Shown one piece after another: positions 8,075 to 13,337 of a stretch of 13,337 bases of DNA. The position numbers and the translations under genes are program-made. The first letter of the stretch is position 1. Every line of letters starts with the position of its first letter. The notes below the pieces were generated by a model. It worked only from the letters and a program-made list of their open reading frames with translations, did no database searches and was not told where the DNA came from. Origin of the DNA: an uncultured Campylobacter sp. (lineage in GTDB: Bacteria; Campylobacterota; Campylobacteria; Campylobacterales; Campylobacteraceae); the NCBI RefSeq assembly GCF_938030785.1, contig NZ_CALHIK010000177.1, positions 1 to 13,337 on the forward strand. The letters run 5' to 3'.

Positions 8075-11000
8075 ATTCTCGTAAATTTCAACGTCCAGAG
8101 CAAGTGATTTAAGCTCGTTTGTTAAAACAAAAAATGTCTCGGGAATTCCGGTAGACGGAACGTTTTCGCCCTTTGTCAGCGCCTTATACGCGGCCAAACG
8201 TCCGTCGACGTCGTCGGATTTGATCGTTAGCATTTCGCGAAGCGTGTATGCCGCGCCGTATGCCTCCAAAGCCCAAACTTCCATCTCACCGAATCTTTGA
8301 CCGCCGAATAGCGCCTTACCGCCGACCGGCTGCTGCGTAACTAGGCTGTAAGGACCGGTGCTTCTTGCGTGGACCTTCTCGTCGACTAGGTGGTGTAGCT
8401 TAAGATAATACATGCAGCCCACGTTTACGCGCTCTTTGATCTTTTCGCCGGTGCGGCCGTCGTAAAGCTCGGTCTTGCCGTCTTGATCGATATTTGCCAT
8501 CTCAAATAGCTTTTTGAAATCCTCCGGCACGATGCCTTCGAATATCGGAGCGGAAAATCTAACCCCTTTCGCCCAGTCTCTAGCGTATTTCAAAAGATCC
8601 TCGTCGCTGATCTTTTCAAGAGTTTTTTTAGCCTGCATTAGTTTAGAAACGCCCGCTATCTCTATCATCTTGGCGCGAAGGGTTTTTATCCACTCGCCCG
8701 TTTTTTCCTCTAAAATTTGAGCGATCTGCTCGCCTAAGCGCCAGCCCACAAGACCTAGGTGGCTCTCCATTATCTGACCAATATTCATACGGCTTGGAAC
8801 GCCGAGAGGATTTAGCACGATATCCACGCGCTGTCCGCTAGGCAGATACGGCATATCGACCTCAGGAACGATATTTGAAACGATACCCTTATTTCCGTGG
8901 CGACCCGCCATCTTATCGCCCACTTTTAGCTTGCGCTTAGTCGCGATATAGACCTTTACGAGCTTAACGACGCCGCTTGGCAAGATATCGTCTTTTTCTA
9001 AAATTTCGATCTTTTCGTCGTGCTCCTCTTTGAGTTTACGCTTTTCGTTTTGAAAGTGGTTTTTAAGCTCCTCGTATTCTTTTTGAACATTCTTGGAATA
9101 CCCTTTGACGAAGGAATTTAACGCAAAGCGGTTGGAGCTCTCAAGCTCCTCTTTTTTAACCTTGTCGCCCTTTTTATAATCTTTTTTGTTGAGGCTTTGA
9201 TCGCTTTGTAAAGCGCTTTTGGAAAGAAGCGCCACTACCTTTAGCATCTCCTCGCGATCGAGCATCAAAAGCCTGTCGTGATGCTCCCTTTCGAGCTCGG
9301 TTTTTTCATCCTCATAGGCTTTGTTCGTGCGCTGATCTTTCTCGTAGCCCTTTTTGGTAAAAATTTTAACGTCGATTACTACGCCTTCCATCGAAGCGGT
9401 AGCGTAGAGCGATTTATTTACCACATGCCCCGCCTTCTCACCAAAGATAGCGCGTAAAAGCCTCTCCTCGGGCGTTGGCTTAACCTCGCCTTTCGGAGTT
9501 ACCTTGCCTACCAAGATCATGCCGGGCTTTACGTGAGTACCGATCTTTACGATACCGCTATCATCAAGGTGGGTAAGCTCCTCCTCTTTGATGTTAGGGA
9601 TATCGCGAGTGATCTCCTCTACGCCGTCTTTTAACTCTCTAGCCTCGATATCTTTCTCATAAACATGCACGCTGGTGTATTCGTCGGCGCGGATCATCTT
9701 CTCGCTCATAACGACGGCATCCTCGTAATTGTAGCCGTGCCAAGGCATGAAAGCTATGAGGGCGTTTTTGCCGATCGCAAGCTCGCCGCCGTCCATACTA
9801 GGACCGTCGGCTATGATTTGACCGGCTTTTATCACGTCGCCTTTGCGCACGATCGGGCGCTGTGAAAAAGTAGTGTTTTGGTTTGTGCGTAAATTTTTCT
9901 CCATCGAGTAGTGATCGATAAACGGCCCCTTCTCATCCTCGCCCAAAATGAATATATTTTTATTATCGACCTTTTCTACGACGCCGTCGCGGCCGGCTTT
10001 GATCGCTTCCCACGAATCGCGCGCGATGATCGCCTCCATACCCGTTCCGACGATAGGAGCGGTGGAGTGCAGAAGCGGCACGGCTTGGCGCTGCATGTTC
10101 GAGCCCATCAAGGCGCGGTTGGCATCGTCATGCTCCAAAAACGGAATCAGCGATGCCGCTACGCCCGCGACCATACCGGAGCAAAGGTCTATCAAAGAAA
10201 TATCCTCGCGCTTGGCCATGATATTTTCGCCGTCTTTTCTGACCTCCAAAAGCTCCTCTACGATATTGCCCTCTTCGTCCAATTTGGCGGACGCAGGAGC
10301 GATTACGAGCCCCTCTTCCTGTGTAGCGGTAAGATAGACGATCTCGTCGGTGACCTTGCCGTCTACGACCCTTTTATACGGAGCCTCGACGAAGCCCAGA
10401 TCGTTTACCTTCGCATAGGTCGCTAGGGTATTGATCAGACCGATGTTTTGACCCTCCGGCGTCTCGATAGGGCAAATTCTACCGTAGTGCGTAGGATGAA
10501 CGTCGCGCACTTCAAAGCCAGCGCGCTCTTTAACTAAACCGCCCTCGCCCAGCGCAGATAGACGGCGTTTATGCGTAACCTCGCTAAGCGGGTTGGTCTG
10601 ATCCATAAACTGACTTAGCTGGCCGCCGGTGAAAAATTCCATAAGCGTAGTGGTAATGATCTTTGGATTTACGAAATCATACGGCATAAGCTCCTCTAGA
10701 TTGCCGCTAATGCCGGTAAATTTATCCTTGATCGCCTTTTGAACCTTGATAAATCCAAGGTGCATCTCGTTTGCCAAAAGCTCGCCGATCGAGCGGATGC
10801 GGCGGTTGCCGAGATTATCGCGATCGTCGATGAAGCCGTCGCCATTTTTAACCCTGATTAGATATTTCGCGGTTTTGATGATATCTTCGCTGGTTAGTAC
10901 GGTTACGTATTCCGGCGCTTCGATGCCTAGTTTATGATTCATCTTCATGCGACCAACCTTGGTCAGATCGTAGCGCTCCGGATTGAAAAACAGATCGTTT

Positions 11001-12196
11001 ACGAAGCTCTTTGCCGCTTCTTTTACCACCGGCTCGCCTGGGCGCATTACTTTGTAAATTCTAATCGCAGCCAGATCGTTCTCGTCGTCTATGCCTTCGC
11101 TTTGCTGCAAGAGTTTAAGCGCATCGGCGTCCTGGATGAAAGAATTTATGATCGAGGTATCTACGCCGCTAGCTAGGTCGTTGGCGATCGTAAATTTTTT
11201 CTCGGTGTTAGCGATCTTGGCTAACTTGCCCTCATCAAGCGCGGTTAGCGAATCAAAAAGCACTTCGCCGCTGTTTTTATCGACGATGGCGTCGGCTAGG
11301 TAGCGCTCGGCTAAAATTTCAGCCGGATATTCGATTAGCTTTAGTCCGTCCTCCGCTAGTTTCTCCGCTTTTTTGGATGTTAGGCGCTTGCTTGCTTGAT
11401 GAAGCACCTCGCCCTTTTCGTTTATAATGTCGTAATCAAGCCTGCCGGAATACTCTTTAGGATCGAAATCGGTCAGGAATTTTCCTTTTTTAATATAGAT
11501 CGTCTTAATAGGATAAAATAATTTTATGATGTCTTGTTTTTTGTAGCCGAGTGCGCGAAATAGGATCGTGATCGGAACCTTGCGCCTTTTATTTATGCGC
11601 ACGTATAGTACGTCTTTTACGTCGTACTCGAAGTATAGCCAGCTGCCGCGATCCGGTATTATTTGAGCGGTGTAGATAAGTTTATTTAGAACGGTTGGAC
11701 TCTCTTCCTCTTTGAAGATTACGCCCGGACTCCTGTGTAGCTGATTTACGACGACGCGCTCTACGCCGTTTATGATAAATGAAATTCTATCGGTCATTAA
11801 AGGAATGTCGCGGATAAATATATCTTGCTCTTTGATCTCTTTTACGCCGATTTTTTTGCCCGTCTTTTCGTCGCGCTCATGCACGAGCAAGCGGAGCTTC
11901 ATCTTTAAATTTACCGAATAAGTAAGCCCTCTTTCCATGCATTCTCTGATCGAATACTTTGGCTTTGAAATTTCGCTGCTTACATACTCGATACTTAGTC
12001 TATTCTGTGCGTCGTGGATAGGAAAAATGGCTTTGAAAACTTTCTCTATGCCGCTTTCTCCACCCGAGTTATCAAGATTTAAAAAATGATCAAAACTTTT
12101 CTTTTGCAGTTGTAATAAATTCGGAATTTCGATCTCTTTAGGGACCTTTGAAAAATCCACCCTGAGACGATTTCCTGAATATAGGCTATTTAACAT
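8060..12196 (-). CDS. rpoB: DNA-directed RNA polymerase subunit beta
   Basis: This 1378-residue subunit forms one pincer of the RNA polymerase core and much of the active-site cleft. The rifampicin region reads QLSQFMDQTNPLSEVTHKRR, with D532, H542 and S547 matching E. coli D516, H526 and S531, so it looks rifampicin-sensitive. The active-site lysines sit in GDKMAGRHGNKG as K1095 and K1103. A charged, probably coiled-coil insertion (ESSNRFALNSFVKGYSKNVQ onward, to about residue 1080) lies just before that motif. I place the start at 12196 because MLNSLYSGNRLR is the expected N-terminus and GAGG lies 7 bases upstream. The frame stays open to a GTG at 12253, but that codon has no ribosome binding site and lies inside the attenuator hairpin. 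The TGA stop overlaps the rpoC start as ATGA. Confidence 0.97.
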   Translation of the reverse strand: MLNSLYSGNRLRVDFSKVPKEIEIPNLLQLQKKSFDHFLNLDNSGGESGIEKVFKAIFPIHDAQNRLSIEYVSSEISKPKYSIRECMERGLTYSVNLKMKLRLLVHERDEKTGKKIGVKEIKEQDIFIRDIPLMTDRISFIINGVERVVVNQLHRSPGVIFKEEESPTVLNKLIYTAQIIPDRGSWLYFEYDVKDVLYVRINKRRKVPITILFRALGYKKQDIIKLFYPIKTIYIKKGKFLTDFDPKEYSGRLDYDIINEKGEVLHQASKRLTSKKAEKLAEDGLKLIEYPAEILAERYLADAIVDKNSGEVLFDSLTALDEGKLAKIANTEKKFTIANDLASGVDTSIINSFIQDADALKLLQQSEGIDDENDLAAIRIYKVMRPGEPVVKEAAKSFVNDLFFNPERYDLTKVGRMKMNHKLGIEAPEYVTVLTSEDIIKTAKYLIRVKNGDGFIDDRDNLGNRRIRSIGELLANEMHLGFIKVQKAIKDKFTGISGNLEELMPYDFVNPKIITTTLMEFFTGGQLSQFMDQTNPLSEVTHKRRLSALGEGGLVKERAGFEVRDVHPTHYGRICPIETPEGQNIGLINTLATYAKVNDLGFVEAPYKRVVDGKVTDEIVYLTATQEEGLVIAPASAKLDEEGNIVEELLEVRKDGENIMAKREDISLIDLCSGMVAGVAASLIPFLEHDDANRALMGSNMQRQAVPLLHSTAPIVGTGMEAIIARDSWEAIKAGRDGVVEKVDNKNIFILGEDEKGPFIDHYSMEKNLRTNQNTTFSQRPIVRKGDVIKAGQIIADGPSMDGGELAIGKNALIAFMPWHGYNYEDAVVMSEKMIRADEYTSVHVYEKDIEARELKDGVEEITRDIPNIKEEELTHLDDSGIVKIGTHVKPGMILVGKVTPKGEVKPTPEERLLRAIFGEKAGHVVNKSLYATASMEGVVIDVKIFTKKGYEKDQRTNKAYEDEKTELEREHHDRLLMLDREEMLKVVALLSKSALQSDQSLNKKDYKKGDKVKKEELESSNRFALNSFVKGYSKNVQKEYEELKNHFQNEKRKLKEEHDEKIEILEKDDILPSGVVKLVKVYIATKRKLKVGDKMAGRHGNKGIVSNIVPEVDMPYLPSGQRVDIVLNPLGVPSRMNIGQIMESHLGLVGWRLGEQIAQILEEKTGEWIKTLRAKMIEIAGVSKLMQAKKTLEKISDEDLLKYARDWAKGVRFSAPIFEGIVPEDFKKLFEMANIDQDGKTELYDGRTGEKIKERVNVGCMYYLKLHHLVDEKVHARSTGPYSLVTQQPVGGKALFGGQRFGEMEVWALEAYGAAYTLREMLTIKSDDVDGRLAAYKALTKGENVPSTGIPETFFVLTNELKSLALDVEIYENGENK

Positions 12197-12220
12197 TCCA
12201 CTACCTCGTAGTTGTATTTT

Positions 12221-12253
12221 AAAGAAAGAAGTGCCGATGCGACGCACCGGCAC
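12221..12253 (-). terminator. Attenuator-like hairpin between rplL and rpoB
   Basis: On the minus strand GTGCCGGTGC at the 12253 end pairs with GCATCGGCAC at the 12231 end, giving about ten pairs with one G-T wobble and a 3-base loop. It is followed directly by TTCTTTCTTT (12221-12230), a T-rich though interrupted tract. This is the arrangement of an intrinsic terminator, and it is the only GC-rich hairpin in the spacers. Because rpoB has no convincing promoter of its own after it, it more likely works as a partial terminator. E. coli has an attenuator in the same spacer, which reduces transcription into rpoBC several-fold. The interrupted T tract fits incomplete termination. The hairpin is seen; its effect is inferred. 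Confidence 0.6.
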
Positions 12254-12263
12254 ACATTTGTAT

Positions 12264-12283
12264 GCGAAATTTTAAAATTTCGC
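12264..12283 (-). repeat. 20-base perfect palindrome just after rplL
   Basis: The sequence GCGAAATTTTAAAATTTCGC is its own reverse complement and starts three bases after the rplL stop codon. As RNA it could form a hairpin of about 8 pairs around a small A/U loop. It shares the 14-base core AAATTTTAAAATTT with the palindromes at 13209-13222 and 2597-2610. It might protect the rplL mRNA 3' end or mark a processing site, but nothing in the sequence settles this. Confidence 0.6.
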
Positions 12284-12286
12284 GAT

Positions 12287-12667
12287 TTATTTGAGTTCGA
12301 CTTTAGCGCCTGCTTCTTCAAGCTCTTTTTTAGCCTTCTCGGCGTCTTCTTTGTTAAGTCCCTCTTTAAGAACGGACGGAGTAGCCTCGGTAGCGTCCTT
12401 GGCTTCTTTTAAACCAAGGCCTGTTAAGGCGCGAACAACCTTAATTACGTTAATTTTCTTATCGCCAGCATCAAGCAATACGACATCGAATTCTGTTTTC
12501 TCTTCAGCCGCTGCCGCGCCTGCGCCGCCAGCGCCTGCGCCACCGGCTACCATAACCGGAGCTGCGCTTACGCCGAATTTTTCTTCGAATTCTTTAACTA
12601 ACTCGCTAAGCTCTAGCACCGAAAGATTAGAGATATACTCTAAAACATCTTCTTTTGAAATTGCCAT
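12287..12667 (-). CDS. rplL: 50S ribosomal protein L7/L12
   Basis: This 126-residue acidic protein is the multi-copy stalk component that contacts EF-G, EF-Tu and IF2 and stimulates their GTPase activity. All three parts are visible: an N-terminal dimerisation and L10-binding helical region (residues 1-33), a flexible Ala/Gly-rich hinge (about 34-56, with repeated GGAGA-type units), and the compact C-terminal domain from about 57, including KINVIKVVRALTGLGLKEAKD. The conserved lysines and glycines of the factor-binding face (VIKVVR, GLGLKEAK) are present. The start at 12667 follows TTTAGGAGA with 6 bases of spacing. Length is typical. The gene stops 90 bases before rpoB, and that spacer holds two hairpins that may set the ratio of stalk protein to RNA polymerase. 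Confidence 0.98.
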   Translation of the reverse strand: MAISKEDVLEYISNLSVLELSELVKEFEEKFGVSAAPVMVAGGAGAGGAGAAAAEEKTEFDVVLLDAGDKKINVIKVVRALTGLGLKEAKDATEATPSVLKEGLNKEDAEKAKKELEEAGAKVELK

Positions 12668-12687
12668 TTTATTCTCCTAAATTTTAA

Positions 12688-13167
12688 TTAAGCGCTAGCT
12701 TCTTTTTTCTGCTTAAGCGCATTGAGGCCGATCGTAAAATTTTGAATCGGCGCATTCCATACTTGAAGTAACATCGCGATAAGCTCGTCTCTCGAAGGCA
12801 TCTTCGAAAGCGCTCTAACCTTATCTACGCCGGCTACTTCCCCATCGATATGAGCGGTCTTAAGCTTAAAAATTTCGTTTTTCTCTTCAAATTTAGCCGC
12901 TACTTTACATACAGAAAGCTGCTCGCCCCATAAGAAGATATTGGTATCTTTAAAGCTAAGTCCGTTTTTTTCGGCATTTTTTAAAGCGATATTAGCTAGG
13001 GTATTTTTGATAACTCGAACCTTTACGCCCGCTTCGCGCGCGCTATTTCTAAGATCTTCAAGCTGCTTAACGCTAAGGCCTTTAAAATCGGAAATTACTA
13101 TAGCTTCGCTAGCTTTGAAAGCCTCGCCAAGCTCCGCTACTATCTTTGATTTTTCGTCTCTCGTCAT
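12688..13167 (-). CDS. rplJ: 50S ribosomal protein L10
   Basis: This 159-residue protein is the base of the ribosomal L7/L12 stalk. Its N-terminal domain binds 23S rRNA beside L11, and its C-terminal helix carries L7/L12 dimers that recruit translation factors. The N-terminal domain shows the family pattern DFKGLSVKQLEDLR at residues 27-40 and V-I-KNTL at 52-57. A long predicted helix from about residue 126 (RDELIAMLLQVW...) to a basic tail fits the L12-binding region. The ATG at 13167 is preceded by GGAAAGGAG about 6 bases away, which supports the start. It is followed by rplL after only 20 bases, so the two are surely co-expressed. Translation is likely controlled by the leader structure upstream (13182-13260), through which L10 would repress both stalk genes. 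Confidence 0.97.
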   Translation of the reverse strand: MTRDEKSKIVAELGEAFKASEAIVISDFKGLSVKQLEDLRNSAREAGVKVRVIKNTLANIALKNAEKNGLSFKDTNIFLWGEQLSVCKVAAKFEEKNEIFKLKTAHIDGEVAGVDKVRALSKMPSRDELIAMLLQVWNAPIQNFTIGLNALKQKKEASA

Positions 13168-13181
13168 TAGGTCTCCTTTCC

Positions 13182-13260
13182 GATCGGTGATTTCAAGCCA
13201 AGCGATCGAAATTTTAAAATTTCGATCAATTAAGTTAAAAACCTTGAGCTATCTCCAATC
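13182..13260 (-). promoter_or_regulatory. Candidate L10 leader: autoregulatory mRNA structure before rplJ
   Basis: On the minus strand the rplA-rplJ spacer folds into one long interrupted hairpin. The outer stem pairs GATTGGAGAT (13251-13260) with ATCACCGATC (13182-13191): ten positions with one T-G wobble and one A-A mismatch. The middle stem pairs AGC and CAAG (13243-13250, one bulged T) with CTTG and GCT (within 13196-13203). It is joined to the outer stem with a one-sided TGAA bulge (13192-13195). The inner part is a perfect 24-base palindrome (13204-13227), preceded by an unpaired 15-base 5' segment (13228-13242). The structure ends two bases before GGAAAGGAG-type Shine-Dalgarno sequence. 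In E. coli and other bacteria the L10(L12) complex represses translation by binding a kink-turn-containing leader at this position. The pairings are read directly; the L10-binding role is inference from position. Confidence 0.6.
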
Positions 13261-13280
13261 TAAGATAAAAATTTAAAATT

Positions 13281-13337
13281 TTATTTTAAATCGATTATTT
13301 CTTGATTATCCAGCGTAACCGCAGGGCTCATAGTAAG
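13281..13337 (-). CDS. rplA: 50S ribosomal protein L1, C-terminal end (partial)
   Basis: The window edge cuts this gene, leaving the last 18 codons plus a TAA stop at 13281-13283. The readable tail is LTMSPAVTLDNQEIIDLK. The TMSP(A/S)V segment resembles the C-terminal end of bacterial L1, and L1 is the expected gene directly upstream of rplJ in the rplK-rplA-rplJ-rplL-rpoB-rpoC order. L1 binds 23S rRNA at the E-site stalk and in many bacteria also represses its own mRNA. The identification depends on context as much as on this short tail. No promoter is evident in the 113-base spacer that follows, so rplJ is probably co-transcribed from upstream. Confidence 0.8.
   Translation of the reverse strand, partial: LTMSPAVTLDNQEIIDLK

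Noticed and set aside
9911..10426. A 171-codon open frame on the plus strand antisense to rpoB.
   Set aside because: It lies wholly inside a highly conserved part of rpoB, has no convincing ribosome binding site, and its composition follows from the codon use of the real gene.
12216..12221. TAAAAT on the minus strand, a possible -10 box for rpoB after the attenuator hairpin.
   Set aside because: One mismatch to TATAAT in an AT-rich spacer, inside or next to the T-rich tract, and it would leave a leader of only about 10-15 bases. Not enough to call a promoter.
12291..12680. A 129-codon open frame on the plus strand covering rplL.
   Set aside because: The predicted protein is Ser/Ala/Pro-rich, as expected from the complement of the Ala/Gly/Glu/Lys-rich L7/L12 gene. 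No independent start signal.
1..13337. A hidden mobile element, CRISPR array, defence system or RNA gene.
   Set aside because: Nearly all bases belong to recognisable core genes in the expected order. Spacers are 113 bases or shorter, and none shows regular direct repeats, transposase remnants or tRNA-like folds.

Overview
The window is a core informational locus from an epsilonproteobacterium, almost certainly a Campylobacter species. Every gene lies on the minus strand. Read in the direction of transcription (right to left) the order is rplA (last 19 codons only), rplJ, rplL, rpoB, rpoC, a small DoxX-family membrane protein gene, rpsL, rpsG and fusA. The lineage call rests on three things: separate rpoB and rpoC genes with a 4-base overlap (Helicobacter and Wolinella have a fused rpoBC), a 1378-residue RpoB beginning MLNSLYSGNRLR, and AT-rich spacers with TATAAT-type promoters lacking a clear -35. 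The coding DNA is GC-richer than in C. jejuni, which would suit a higher-GC species such as C. gracilis, C. rectus or C. showae. I cannot fix the species from the sequence alone.

Region 8060-13337 is the ribosomal protein/RNA polymerase operon. A strong candidate L10-type autoregulatory leader (13182-13260) folds in the 113-base rplA-rplJ spacer just before the rplJ ribosome binding site. The 90-base rplL-rpoB spacer carries two tandem hairpins. The second is GC-rich and followed by a T-rich tract, so it resembles an attenuator that would lower polymerase expression relative to L10 and L12. Rifampicin-site and catalytic residues of RpoB and RpoC are intact. RpoC carries a trigger-loop insertion clearly larger than that of E. 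coli.

Region 3030-3560 separates the rpo operon from the str operon. It holds a hairpin overlapping the rpoC stop, the doxX-like gene (the only non-housekeeping gene here), and a TATAAT promoter that probably drives rpsL-rpsG-fusA. In C. jejuni this same rpoC-rpsL junction carries the fucose-utilisation island (cj0480c-cj0490), so the junction appears to be a place where Campylobacter lineages accept extra genes.

Region 30-3029 is the str operon (S12, S7, EF-G), with fusA tightly coupled to rpsG. Bases 1-29 lie downstream of fusA and show no feature I can support. No gene-free stretch exceeds 300 bases. I see no mobile element, CRISPR array, tRNA, rRNA or novel multi-gene system. The most interesting content is in the RNA structures of the spacers and in the doxX insertion.
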